A stretch of 64,000 nt of DNA from JANYHF01 sp031393505 (GCA_031393505.1 JANMVX010000242.1:44059-108058), one strand, 5' to 3'; counted from the first letter of the stretch, positions 53,702 to 62,228 are shown. Notes: generated by a model not told the origin, from the sequence alone. Numbers and translations: made by a program.

Positions 53702-53814
53702 GGCGGATCCTGGAGGGCTGCGGACCCAAGTCAGGACGATGGCCGTCCGGAAGTCAATGGCGGCACGGTTCTTGCTCAGGAGACACCATAGCCACTCCAC
53801 CCCGCGAGCCCGCC

Positions 53815-53988
53815 ATGATCGCCAGCACCCTCCGCTTCCTCGACGCCGCCGCCAACAAGATGGTGTTTGGCGTGGTTGGCGGTTGGGCCGTCTGCATCGT
53901 GATGGTCGGCGTCTACACCGTGAAGTCGTCGCTCGGCATCGACCTGTTTGATGGCCCGTCGTTCCTGCACGATTTTTATTTGGGGTGA
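53815..53988 (+). CDS. 57-residue single-pass membrane protein of unknown function
   Basis: The small frame from ATG 53815 to TGA 53986-53988 has strong GC-rich third positions, like the neighbouring genes. The sequence starts MIASTLRFLDAAANKM, then has one membrane helix (VFGVVGGWAVCIVMVGVYTV), and ends DGPSFLHDFYLG, with a likely small periplasmic tail. It is divergent from the M24-like gene (113-bp gap) and convergent with ubiB, 7 nt apart. No family is recognised. Confidence 0.55.
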   Translation: MIASTLRFLDAAANKMVFGVVGGWAVCIVMVGVYTVKSSLGIDLFDGPSFLHDFYLG

Positions 53989-53995
53989 GGCGGGG

Positions 53996-55579
53996 CTAAC
54001 GCCACCGCCACCAGGCCACGACCGCGACCGCCGCCAAGAGCCACAGCGCCCGCCGCCCCCACTGACCCTGCCGGCTTTGCGCCTCCGCCAGCTGCCGCAC
54101 GGTCTCGGCATCCAGCCGCAACCCATCCCGTGCCATGCCGGCAAACGCATCGGCGGCGCGCTCGGCGTTCAGCAGCACCAGCGGCAGATCGGCAGCAAAC
54201 TGCCCGAGCTGACCCGCCCCCGCGCCGGCCTCCTTCAACCGTCCTTCCATGCCGAGCGCCTTTTCCATCCAGTCCTTCACCACCGGCTCGGCGGCGGTCC
54301 AGATATTCAGCGTCGGATCAAGCGTGCGGGCGACGCCTTCAACGACGACCATGGTCTTCTGCAGCAGGATCAATTCGGGGCGCGTCTGCATATCGAACAC
54401 ATCCGTATACGCAAAAAGTTGCCCCAACAGGTGGCCCATGGAAATGTCTTCGGCCGGCTTGCCCATCAGCGGCTCGCCGATGGCGCGCAAGGCCTGCGCG
54501 AACACGGCCACCGATTGCGTCTCTGGCACGTAGCCGGCGGCGAAATGGGCTTCGGCGGCGCGGCGGTAATCCTTGGTGACGAACCCCAGCAGGATCTCAG
54601 CCAGAAACCGGCGCTCCTTGCCCGACAGCCGCCCCATGATGCCGAAGTCCACGGCGACGATATTGCCTGCAGCGTCCACGAACAGATTGCCCTGGTGCAT
54701 GTCGGCGTGGAAAAAGCCGTCGCGCATGGCGTGGCGCAGGAAATGCCGAATAAGATCCTCGCCGATCTGCTTGGGATCAAAGCCCGCAGCCACCAGCGCG
54801 GGGCGGTCGGCGATGCCGAGGCCATCGATCCATTCGATCGTCAGCACCTCCTTGCCAGTGCGCTGCCAGTCGATCGTCGGCACACGGAAGCCAGCGTCGT
54901 CCTTGATGTTGTTGGCCATCTCCGAGATGGCGGCGGCTTCCATGCGAAGGTCCGTCTCGATCGTCATGGAGCGGTCGAGCGTGCGCACCACCTCGGTTGG
55001 CTTCAGGCGGCGCAGCGGCGGATGCCAGTATTCGGCCAGGCCGGCGCCGTAGTAGAAACTGCCCATGTCGGCGGCAAAGCGCGCTTCGATGCCCGGGCGC
55101 AGCACTTTCACGGCCACGTCGCGGCGCGTCCCATCCGGATCGAGCACCACGCCCTTGTGCACCTGCGCCACCGAGGCGGCGGCCACCGGCGGGCCGATCT
55201 CGGCGAACATCTCGTCCACCGGCTTTCCGAGGGTCGTCGCGATGATGGCGCGCGCCGCCTTGAGCGGGAACGGCGGCATGCGGTCCTGCAGGCTCTTCAG
55301 CTCGCCCGCGAGTTTTTGCCCCACCAAATCGGGACGAGCGGCCAGGAATTGGCCCGCTTTGATGTAGGACGGACCAAGCCGGGTCAGCGCGGCAGCCAAC
55401 GCCGTCTGCCCCTTGGGCAGCCCGCGGGACGAAAACCATCGGAACGGCGCAGTCCCCCATTGCGCCAGTTTGAGCGCGAACGGCACCGGCATGCCCGGCG
55501 GCACAAAGCGCACGCCGAACTCGGCGAAAACCAGACCTGCTCTGGCGAGGCGGGATAGATTCGAAATGGCATTAGACAT
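53996..55579 (-). CDS. ubiB: ABC1-type atypical kinase UbiB
   Basis: UbiB is needed for ubiquinone synthesis and acts as an ATPase on the inner-membrane face. The protein has 527 residues from ATG 55579; the frame extends into a repeat upstream and is rejected. The KxGQ motif is SYIKAGQFLAARPD and the Ala-rich loop is AAASVAQVHKG. Lys in VAVKVLRPG, the ExD motif at IETDLRMEAAAI and the catalytic HADMHQGNLFVD and VDFGIMGRL segments are intact. The C-terminus ends in one membrane helix (RRALWLLAAVAVVAWWRWR). ubiE is not adjacent here. Confidence 0.92.
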   Translation of the reverse strand: MSNAISNLSRLARAGLVFAEFGVRFVPPGMPVPFALKLAQWGTAPFRWFSSRGLPKGQTALAAALTRLGPSYIKAGQFLAARPDLVGQKLAGELKSLQDRMPPFPLKAARAIIATTLGKPVDEMFAEIGPPVAAASVAQVHKGVVLDPDGTRRDVAVKVLRPGIEARFAADMGSFYYGAGLAEYWHPPLRRLKPTEVVRTLDRSMTIETDLRMEAAAISEMANNIKDDAGFRVPTIDWQRTGKEVLTIEWIDGLGIADRPALVAAGFDPKQIGEDLIRHFLRHAMRDGFFHADMHQGNLFVDAAGNIVAVDFGIMGRLSGKERRFLAEILLGFVTKDYRRAAEAHFAAGYVPETQSVAVFAQALRAIGEPLMGKPAEDISMGHLLGQLFAYTDVFDMQTRPELILLQKTMVVVEGVARTLDPTLNIWTAAEPVVKDWMEKALGMEGRLKEAGAGAGQLGQFAADLPLVLLNAERAADAFAGMARDGLRLDAETVRQLAEAQSRQGQWGRRALWLLAAVAVVAWWRWR

Positions 55580-55669
55580 CGGCGGGGCATGCCCTATTGC
55601 GGCCGCCCGCGCAATGCGGCGCGCGTCCCTAGAGAGACCTTTGAAGGATTGTTGACGTACCGAACGTTT

Positions 55670-55979
55670 GTCATCCCGGCGTGGGCCCATAGGCGCTAAG
55701 ATAAGGGCGCGCTTACTTTTTTTACCTCTCCCCCTTCTTCGGGGGAGAGGAGACCGCGTCGCGCAGCCGACCTTTGGGAGGCAAGAGCCACGCGGTCGGT
55801 GAGGGGCAGCGGCTTGCTCGGACCCGCTCGCCACAGCCAAGGAGCCAGTGGCTGCCCCTCATCCGGCCCTGATTCCTCGCGCTTTGCGCTCGGGGGCCAC
55901 CTTCTCCCCTTGAAGTAGGGGGAGAAGCAAAGTCGCGCCGTTCTTACTCTAGCGCCAACGGACCTTCGCCGGGATGACG
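55670..55979. repeat. GTCATCCCGGC-type palindrome interrupted by repeat copy B
   Basis: The left arm 55670-55702 (TGTCATCCCGGCGTGGGC...) and the right arm 55946-55979 (...CTTCGCCGGGATGACG) are imperfect inverted copies of about 33 bp. Between them lies the ~200-bp repeat at 55725-55927, so one element seems to have inserted into another. Confidence 0.7.
55725..55927. repeat. ~200-bp dispersed intergenic repeat, copy B
   Basis: Same order of blocks as copy A at 6305-6507: CCTCTCCCCC end, near-identical GACCGCGT-to-GTGAGGGGCA core, GGCTGCCCCT and a closing run of GGGGGAGAAG. No open frame of its own. It lies between the starts and stops of ubiB and the RTX protease. Confidence 0.85.
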
Positions 55980-56015
55980 AAGTCTACGGCTGACTGTAAC
56001 TGTTTCAGAGGTCTC

Positions 56016-57242
56016 CTAGAGGAGGATCGTGTGATCGACGAAGTGGATCTTTTCGATGCCGATCAGGGTATCGACGGACTCGCCGCCCGTCAGCGCCGTT
56101 ACCGTGACTTGGTTTCCGACGTGCGCAATCTTGTAGTTGGCTTCCACGCCTGAATAATTGGCGATGTCGGCGCCGACGCCGCCATTCAGCAGGTCTTTGC
56201 CGTTGCCGCCGGTCAGGCTGTCGGCGCCCGCTCCGCCGAGCAGCGTATCGTTGCCGCCGCCGCCGTTCAGCAGATCAGCGCCGCCCCCGCCGGTCAGCGC
56301 GTTGGCATAGCCGTTACCGTAGAGCGCATCCTTGCCTGCCCCGCCGACGCCATTCTCAATCCTGGCGCCGAACGCGATGGCGATGTTGTTGACCATGCCG
56401 CCAGCATCCGAATAGGCGCCCTGCCGCAAGTCGAGCCTGGCCGCATCCTTGCAGCCCGACAGGTCAATGGTGTCGTTGCCGGCTCCATCCCAGATGGTCA
56501 GGACCGGACTGATATTCTTAGTGAAATCGAATACAGCGCGATCTGCCGTGGAATGAAATCCGTAGACGGTGTCGCCCGAACGCGTGGTCATATCCGCGCC
56601 ATACATCTTCTGCGCCGTGGCGATGTCGTGCACCATGGGCGTGGACGGATAATGCCAGACGCCGTCCTTGCCCTTCCAACTGGTGGCGCTGCCATCGTCA
56701 TTGCCGTCGAAATAGGACATGACGGTGTAGCGCTCAGTGTCCTGAGCATAAAGCGCATCAAGGGCGTAGTCGCCAGAGCCGTTGTAGGGGCCGGGATGGT
56801 CGAGGCCGAGCGCGTGGCCGATCTCGTGCAGGTAGGTCAGAAAGCCGTATTGGCCGGCCTGGACCTTGGCCAAGCTGTTGTGCGAGGCCCAGGAGGAATC
56901 CAGCCAGACATTCGCCGTATCGAGCGAGAACGTCGCGCCATTGCCGGAAGACGACGTTGTGCCGGTGTAGGTGCCGCCGCCAGTGGCCGTGGAATAGGCG
57001 AAGGCGATTTTTCCGCCCGATGCGGTTTCCGTCAGCTTGAGGCCGATCACATCGTCCCACAGGCCGAAGGCGGTCGAGGCCTGCGCCTTCATCGCCGCCG
57101 AGAGGGCGACGAAACCAGCCGATTCGCTGCTGGTGTCAGGGGCGCTGTCGGGAATCGAGAATGTGACGCTGGCGGACGACCACTTGGTCCCGCTGTCGAT
57201 CTGCGCCTCGATCTGAGGCAGCGTATAGACCGGTTTCGCCAC
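56016..57242 (-). CDS. serralysin-like M10 metalloprotease with RTX repeats
   Basis: The 408-residue protein has a zinc protease domain with H139-E140-x2-H143-x5-H149 (LHEIGHALGLDHP) and a Met-turn VMSYFDG at 174-180. After a linker there are RTX calcium-binding nonapeptides at about 300-370: GGGGADLLNG, GGGGNDTLLG, GAGADSLTG and GGNGKDLLNG. There is no N-terminal signal peptide, and the C-terminal end (IHFVDHTILL) fits type I secretion, whose genes are not in this window. It probably degrades extracellular protein. ATG 57242 is close to two palindromic elements upstream. Confidence 0.92.
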   Translation of the reverse strand: MAKPVYTLPQIEAQIDSGTKWSSASVTFSIPDSAPDTSSESAGFVALSAAMKAQASTAFGLWDDVIGLKLTETASGGKIAFAYSTATGGGTYTGTTSSSGNGATFSLDTANVWLDSSWASHNSLAKVQAGQYGFLTYLHEIGHALGLDHPGPYNGSGDYALDALYAQDTERYTVMSYFDGNDDGSATSWKGKDGVWHYPSTPMVHDIATAQKMYGADMTTRSGDTVYGFHSTADRAVFDFTKNISPVLTIWDGAGNDTIDLSGCKDAARLDLRQGAYSDAGGMVNNIAIAFGARIENGVGGAGKDALYGNGYANALTGGGGADLLNGGGGNDTLLGGAGADSLTGGNGKDLLNGGVGADIANYSGVEANYKIAHVGNQVTVTALTGGESVDTLIGIEKIHFVDHTILL

Positions 57243-57428
57243 GACAACTCACCAAGCGGAACGCCATCAGCCGCCTGCCACGGGGCGGCAAGGAGTGAGA
57301 GTGCGGGCCGATTGGCTAATGGAAGGTTGCTGACGGGGGTGGGCGCGTCCATAGCGTGATCAAGACCTTAATCGGCATGCTGCTTTGATACGGCGCGCAC
57401 GCTCCACGAGCCGAACGAGCGTAAACCG

Positions 57429-57524
57429 GAGCGTAAACCGGGGACAGTATACCTATTTCTTCACACCTCTTGAACGTTGGTTGGGTCGTCGAAGAAATAG
57501 GTATACTGTCCCCGGTTTACGCTC
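57429..57524. repeat. GGGGACA-type palindromic element, 34-bp perfect arms
   Basis: Arms 57429-57462 and 57491-57524 are exact complements (GAGCGTAAACCGGGGACAGT... ), with a 28-nt loop. The first 12 bases of the left arm are also repeated directly just outside (from 57417). It shares GGGGACAG and ACCTATTTC with the element inside bamB. Confidence 0.9.
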
Positions 57525-57550
57525 ATTCGCGATGGATCGGCTTGGCGCCC

Positions 57551-57629
57551 GGTGTCAGGAACTTGTTGCGCTTGGAGCCGCGCCATCGCTAGAGAGCAGG
57601 GACTCGATCAGCAACAAGTGCCTGACACC
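57551..57629. repeat. GGTGTCAG-type palindromic element
   Basis: Left arm GGTGTCAGGAACTTGTTGC (57551-57569) pairs with 57611-57629 over 18 of 19 positions, with a 41-nt loop. It lies between the previous palindrome and pyrE (ATG 57663), within its likely promoter or leader. Confidence 0.8.
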
Positions 57630-57662
57630 AACGCTGACCGTACATCCGCCAAGAGGCCGCCC

Positions 57663-58241
57663 ATGCCCACCACGTTCCCCACGCCCGCAGATGCCCGAAC
57701 GCGGCTGATGGCCATCATCCGCGCGCGCTCGTTCCAGTCGGGCGGCGCGTATAAGCTCGCCTCGGGTCGCATCTCCGATATGTATTTCAACATGAAGCCG
57801 ACCATGCTCGATCCCGAGGCGGCGTACCTCACGGCCTCGCTGATGATCGATGCGCTGGCGGACGAGCCGACCGACTATGTCGGCGGGCTGGAGATGGGCG
57901 CGGTGCCGCTGGTGACGTCGATCGCAGCCGTGAGCTTTTTGCGCGGACATCCCCGGCGCGCCCTGTTCGTGCGCAAGGCGGCCAAAGAGCATGGCACACA
58001 AAGCCTGATCGAGGGCCTGGCCAAGGATGAGACGGTGGCCGGCAAGCATGTGGCCGTGATCGAGGACGTCACGACCACGGGCGGATCGTCGCTGAAGGCG
58101 GTGGCGGTGTTGCGTGAGGCCGGGGCGACGGTGCGCACGGTGCTGACGCTGCTGGACCGTGAGGAAGGGGCGGAGCCGGCGTTTGCGGCTGCTGGCGTGC
58201 GGTTGCTGAGCCTGCTGAAGGCGGGTGATTTCCGGAGCTAG
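57663..58241 (+). CDS. pyrE: orotate phosphoribosyltransferase
   Basis: PyrE converts orotate plus PRPP to OMP in pyrimidine synthesis (EC 2.4.2.10). The protein has 192 residues from ATG 57663 (AGAGG upstream); the longer frame to 57552 would read through the palindromic element. The PRPP-binding motif is VAVIEDVTTTGGSSLKAV. The flexible-loop lysines are in FVRKAAKEHGTQ and the orotate-binding part is SGRISDMYFNMKPT. Alphaproteobacteria often have pyrE near pyrC; here it is alone and flanked by repeats. Confidence 0.92.
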   Translation: MPTTFPTPADARTRLMAIIRARSFQSGGAYKLASGRISDMYFNMKPTMLDPEAAYLTASLMIDALADEPTDYVGGLEMGAVPLVTSIAAVSFLRGHPRRALFVRKAAKEHGTQSLIEGLAKDETVAGKHVAVIEDVTTTGGSSLKAVAVLREAGATVRTVLTLLDREEGAEPAFAAAGVRLLSLLKAGDFRS

Positions 58242-58322
58242 AGCCGACTGGGGACACAAAACTCAATACCTGCCTGCACCAATCTCGACCCATTGTCTTG
58301 CGGGAGATCGAATGCGAGCAGC

Positions 58323-58408
58323 GTAGGGGAGCGCAGCAGCGCGCCCGGCGTGCCGCACCCGACGGACTTTCGTTGTGGCGCGCCGGGCGCACTGCTGTGC
58401 CCCCCTAC
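58323..58408. repeat. imperfect 28-bp inverted repeat between pyrE and rhomboid
   Basis: Left arm 58323-58350 (GTAGGGGAGCGCAGCAGCGC...) and right arm 58381-58408 match at 25 of 28 positions, with a 30-nt loop. A half GGGGACA motif lies upstream at 58250. No T-run follows, so it is more likely a repeat unit than a strong terminator. Confidence 0.65.
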
Positions 58409-58551
58409 CATTGACCGATGAGTCAGGACGAACGTCTTTTGGAAATATTCGGCCCGTGCGGACGAAATTGTCACGGCGGCCGGGGGCCGAATTAAGTAGT
58501 GTGATCCCGAACCTTCCGACCTCGACCCCAACTTCAGCTGAGACCCGCACC

Positions 58552-59166
58552 ATGCCGCAATTCTTCGATTCCCCCGCAACCTACGGCCTGATCTTCCTGA
58601 TCGCGGTGGTCAGCGGCTACGCCTTCACGGTCGACATCAACATCAACAACAAGCTCGACCTCGATATCGGGCGGATCTTGAATCAGAAGCAGTACTACCG
58701 GATTTTCACCTCCGGCCTCATTCATGCCGACCCCGTGCATCTCCTGTTCAACATGGTCACGCTCTACTTCTTCGGGCCCTTTGTTGAGTACGCGCTAGGA
58801 CTCGTGCCGTTCCTGATCCTGTATTTCGGCAGTGAACTGGCGGCCAACGGCCTGACGCTCTATCTGAAGCGGCACGTCAACGGCTATTCCTCGCTCGGCG
58901 CATCCGGCGCCATCTGCGGCGTGGTGCTGTCATCGTGCCTGTTTGCGCCCTTCAACAAAATCTATGTGATGATGTTCCCGATCGGCATCCCAGCCTTCAT
59001 CTACGGCATCTGCTACATCGGCTATTCGATGTTCCAGGTGGGCAGCGATGTGCGGGACGGCACGGCGCATGAGGCGCATCTGGGCGGCGCGCTGGCCGGG
59101 CTGGTGCTGACGGTGCTGTTCGAGCCGCGGGTGATCGGGAGCTTTCTGAGGCATTTTGGGGTGTGA
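58552..59166 (+). CDS. rhomboid-family intramembrane serine protease
   Basis: The 204-residue protein has about six membrane segments. The catalytic Ser118 is in SSLGASGAICG and the catalytic His176 in EAHLGGALAG, with the HLLFNMVTLYFFG oxyanion-side helix at about 63-75. ATG 58552 is preferred to the longer frame that enters the repeat. It would cleave membrane proteins within the lipid bilayer. The rhomboid GxSG/H pair is complete, so activity is likely. Substrates are unknown. Confidence 0.9.
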   Translation: MPQFFDSPATYGLIFLIAVVSGYAFTVDININNKLDLDIGRILNQKQYYRIFTSGLIHADPVHLLFNMVTLYFFGPFVEYALGLVPFLILYFGSELAANGLTLYLKRHVNGYSSLGASGAICGVVLSSCLFAPFNKIYVMMFPIGIPAFIYGICYIGYSMFQVGSDVRDGTAHEAHLGGALAGLVLTVLFEPRVIGSFLRHFGV

Positions 59167-59385
59167 AGGGGGTTTCTTATTCCTGCGATGAGTTTAAGAT
59201 CGAACGGATCGGTTATGTTGGCATGCGTTGGTCAAATCGCGTTCGAACGCCGAAGGCGCTACAAATGATGCTCAGAAAGACTGAATAACAAACCCACATT
59301 GCAGTCCACCTGCGTGCCGTTACTTGGCTTCCGGTTAGTTACGACTGGTTTTGCATCGCATGGCCTGAGTAAACTAGGTGGAACC

Positions 59386-59805
59386 ATGACTTTAGTATTT
59401 TGGTTGCTGGGACCGTTACTTGGACTTGCGTCAGCATTCCTGTCTATTTTTCTTGCAGACCTTGATTTTTCCGATTTGAAGTCCTACGTTGGAATTCTGA
59501 GCAGTCTATATTTTGTTGCCGTTTCCGTATCCGCGGTGGCATGCGCGGAAGCCTTTGAACTGGCTTTTACCTTGGAGCCACGACTTAAGAACGATAGGAT
59601 CGGTGTGGCCATAGGAATTGGCTTCACACTTAACATAATCTTCTTTATGATCCTGGTGTCCATGTACTCAAAAAGTATATCCCGTTTCACTCAGGGCCAT
59701 TCGCCAGTAGGATATTTTGATATTGCACTGCCAATTTTTCTTATTGTGATAGCACTTGGCATCGGCATCCTATTCAAGATTGCCCTTGAAAGATCGAGAA
59801 CGTAA
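59386..59805 (+). CDS. four-helix membrane protein of unknown function (AT-rich island)
   Basis: The 139-residue protein starts at ATG 59386 with AGGTGG upstream. Four hydrophobic helices are visible: LVFWLLGPLLGLASAFLSIF, LSSLYFVAVSVSAVACAEAF, GVAIGIGFTLNIIFFMILV and IALPIFLIVIALGIGILF. Codon use is much more AT-rich than the neighbouring rhomboid and bamB genes, pointing to acquisition. It is followed 2 nt later by a second small membrane gene, so they form a pair. Function unknown. Confidence 0.6.
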   Translation: MTLVFWLLGPLLGLASAFLSIFLADLDFSDLKSYVGILSSLYFVAVSVSAVACAEAFELAFTLEPRLKNDRIGVAIGIGFTLNIIFFMILVSMYSKSISRFTQGHSPVGYFDIALPIFLIVIALGIGILFKIALERSRT

Positions 59806-59807
59806 TC

Positions 59808-60011
59808 ATGTTAATGGAAACCAGCACGTCACTGATCGCAATTTCAATCGGCCTGGCGGCGATGCTTGCGGGCGCAATAATCTCGTGGTCACTGAACAGT
59901 TTTTTCAAGAACAATAGCCAGGCGAAAACGAAAATTCTGTTCGAAGGTAAAGAGTACGAAATTGACGCCGCCCGACTGGATTCACTCATCCATTCGGTTA
60001 AGAGACTGTAA
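59808..60011 (+). CDS. 67-residue membrane-anchored protein, partner of 59386
   Basis: One N-terminal membrane helix (LIAISIGLAAMLAGAIISW) is followed by a short soluble domain (KILFEGKEYEIDAARLDSLI). This small beta-alpha tail resembles, weakly, the adaptor-like domains found beside membrane effectors in conflict systems, but the match is not strong. It starts 2 nt after the stop of the four-helix gene. It converges on bamB, with 53 bp between stops. Confidence 0.55.
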   Translation: MLMETSTSLIAISIGLAAMLAGAIISWSLNSFFKNNSQAKTKILFEGKEYEIDAARLDSLIHSVKRL

Positions 60012-60064
60012 TTTCAGTAGAATACCCCGAGTCTTGAACCAGTTCGTTTGCCCCTGACGCCACC

Positions 60065-61504
60065 CTACTCCAGCGCCATCAAGCTCGCCTTATCCGTCAG
60101 CACATACATGCGCCCATCGGCCACCACCGGCGAGATGAAGATCGGTTCGCCCAGTTCGCGCTGCGCCGTCACCTGACCCGTGGCTGGATCGACGCCTGCC
60201 AGCCCGCCCTTGCTCGACGTCAGCCACAGCCGTCCGCCGGCCAGCACCGGACCGTTCCAGACCTTTGCGCTCCCCGGCAGTTTCATCGCCCAGCGCGTCT
60301 CGCCCGTCGTGCGCTTCAGCGCCACCAGGCGACCGGTGGTGTCGACCACATAGATCGCGTCGCCCGCCACCCAGGGCATCTCGATGCCGCCGACGTTCAT
60401 CGACCAGGCGCGCGCGCCCGACTCCGCGTTGCTCGCGATCATGCGGCCGGAGCGGCTGGCGGCGTAGACGAAGCCGCCGTTGGCCACGGGGCTCGCCGGA
60501 TCGCTAAGGCCGGCGGCAGTGGAGGTGGCTTTGGCGCCGTTGACATTCTCGGTCCAGACCGGCTGGCCGCTGTCGACCTTCAAGGCAACCAGTTCGCCCG
60601 ACGTAAAGGGGATGATCACCTGATCGCCAGCGACGGCGGGGCGGGTGTTGGAGAGCACGGCCGCCGACTGTTGCGGCGACCCATTGAACGTCCACAGCAC
60701 GCCGCCATCGGCGACCGCGAGGCAGACCACCTGGCCGTCGGTGTTGGTCGCGAACACGCGCCCGTCCGCCACGGTCGGCGCGGAATGGATCGGGGCGCCG
60801 ATCTTGCGCTCCCAGAGTTTTGCGCCTGAGCCCGCGTCCAGCGCCACGATGGTGCCAAAACCGGTGGCGACGAAAATGCGCCCGCCCTCGGCTGCGATGC
60901 CGCCGCCAAACGCTTTGGTGGCGACAGCGCCCTCCGGAGCGGTGTTGACGCTCCAGGCTTTCGCCCCGCCAGCTTCGGCGAAAGCGCTGACCTGGTTCGC
61001 GGCGTCCTGTACGTAGACGCGGCCTTGATGCACGATGGGCGGGGAGACGATGCGAGCCAGCGCGCTTGAGGCCGTCCCCACCGATTGTGTCCAGACAGTT
61101 CGCAACTGCCCCGGCAGCGCCAAATGCCCCGGCGCATTGCTGGGCGTGCCGCCCGGCGTGGCCCACTCCGACGTCTGATAGGCCGGCGGAATCACGATCG
61201 ATCCGGTCGCCTGCTCCATATGGCTGGTGACCTGGTCCTCGCTGGTCAGCACCGCCATGCGCTTTCCGGGCAGCGGCGTCTTGGCGATATTGAACGGGTT
61301 CAGGTCCGCGAGTTTCGGCAACGAAAAGCCGCCCGAATCTTCGTCATCGGTAGCTGAAGCGCAGCCCGCTAGCAGCGAAACGCAGACGACCCCAACGATA
61401 AATGGGGACAGTTTACCTATGTCACTGACAGAGCGCCGGAGACGCGCCAGCATCGATGAAATAGGTAAACTGTCCCCATTTATCGTCAAGCGAGTGGCGG
61501 CCAT
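60065..61504 (-). CDS. bamB: outer-membrane assembly lipoprotein BamB (PQQ-like propeller), leader carries an inserted palindrome
   Basis: BamB is an eight-bladed beta-propeller scaffold for the outer-membrane protein insertion complex. From ATG 61504 (AAGGGA ribosome site) the protein has 479 residues. The lipobox LLAGC places the lipid Cys at residue 48. PQQ-like blade motifs recur (GRVYVQDAANQVSAF, then GRIFVATGFGTIVALDAGSG and GRVFATNTDGQVVCL). Residues 7-36 are encoded by a palindromic element (61396-61485); without it the leader would read MAATRLIGVVCVSLLAGC. A second in-frame ATG at 61453 gives MLARLRRS, also a plausible leader start. The TPR partner gene is 10 nt upstream. The usual neighbour der is absent. 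Confidence 0.9.
   Translation of the reverse strand: MAATRLTINGDSLPISSMLARLRRSVSDIGKLSPFIVGVVCVSLLAGCASATDDEDSGGFSLPKLADLNPFNIAKTPLPGKRMAVLTSEDQVTSHMEQATGSIVIPPAYQTSEWATPGGTPSNAPGHLALPGQLRTVWTQSVGTASSALARIVSPPIVHQGRVYVQDAANQVSAFAEAGGAKAWSVNTAPEGAVATKAFGGGIAAEGGRIFVATGFGTIVALDAGSGAKLWERKIGAPIHSAPTVADGRVFATNTDGQVVCLAVADGGVLWTFNGSPQQSAAVLSNTRPAVAGDQVIIPFTSGELVALKVDSGQPVWTENVNGAKATSTAAGLSDPASPVANGGFVYAASRSGRMIASNAESGARAWSMNVGGIEMPWVAGDAIYVVDTTGRLVALKRTTGETRWAMKLPGSAKVWNGPVLAGGRLWLTSSKGGLAGVDPATGQVTAQRELGEPIFISPVVADGRMYVLTDKASLMALE
61396..61485. repeat. GGGGACA-type palindromic element inserted in frame within bamB
   Basis: The inverted repeat spans 61395-61420 and 61461-61486 (26-bp perfect arms, 40-nt loop). 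Taking 61396-61485 as the insertion gives exactly 90 nt, or 30 codons. It shares GGGGACAGT-TACCTAT with the element at 57429. Confidence 0.85.
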
Positions 61505-61514
61505 GTCGGTCCCT

Positions 61515-62228
61515 TCAATTCGTTTTGGTCGCCGGCGGCGTTGCCGGCGCGGCGGCATCTACACCTGGCGCCTTCACGGTCTGCGCCAGAATGAGCTGCC
61601 GCATCACTTCGGCCATCTGCCCAATCCCGCCACGGCTGTCCTTGTCGTTCAGGATCAGCGAGAACTGATCCTCGGCTTCCGTCAGTTTTCCGGCCTTGTA
61701 GGCGGCCAGCCCCAACAACTGGCGGGCCGATTGCCGCCACACGCCGTCGGGCTTAGCCAGATCGTTGAGCCGATTCTGCATTTCGGTAAAGTCCGCAGTG
61801 TCCAGTCTCAACTGCGCAGCCTGGATGCGGGCGAATCCCCTCAAATTGGCGTCCGCGCCGCTGGCCGCAATGGCCTCATAGCGGGCGAGCGCCCCGTCCC
61901 CCTTGCCAGCATCAGCGTCAAGTGCGGCAAGACGGAGGCCGGCGAGGGCGGGATAGGCGCCCGCGCCCGATTGCGCGATGGTCTGGAGCGCTTTGGCCGC
62001 ATCGTCCTTCTTGCCGTCGCGCAAGAGACTGATGGCGCTCTCGAATTGCGCGCCGACGGTCGCTGCTTCCTGCGCCTGACGCCATTGCCAGGTTTTGTAG
62101 CCGGCGACCACCAGGATGATGGCCGCTGCGGCCACCAGGATGTAGTTGCGATACTGACTCCAGAGCTTTTCGACCTGCTCACGGCGCAGCTCTTCGTCGA
62201 CCTCGCGGACGATATCGGTATTGGACAT
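61515..62228 (-). CDS. membrane-anchored TPR protein, YfgM/TPR_21 type
   Basis: The 237-residue protein has a basic/acidic head (REVDEELRREQVEKLWSQYR), one membrane helix at about 28-46 and a periplasmic TPR-like domain. Helix pairs such as ESAISLLRDGKKDDAAKALQ and ARQLLGLAAYKAGKLTEAED are visible, ending in a Pro/Ala-rich tail. YfgM relatives bind the Sec translocon and periplasmic chaperones, and the gene is normally followed by bamB, as here (10 nt gap). Probably an operon partner in envelope protein traffic. Confidence 0.85.
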   Translation of the reverse strand: MSNTDIVREVDEELRREQVEKLWSQYRNYILVAAAAIILVVAGYKTWQWRQAQEAATVGAQFESAISLLRDGKKDDAAKALQTIAQSGAGAYPALAGLRLAALDADAGKGDGALARYEAIAASGADANLRGFARIQAAQLRLDTADFTEMQNRLNDLAKPDGVWRQSARQLLGLAAYKAGKLTEAEDQFSLILNDKDSRGGIGQMAEVMRQLILAQTVKAPGVDAAAPATPPATKTN

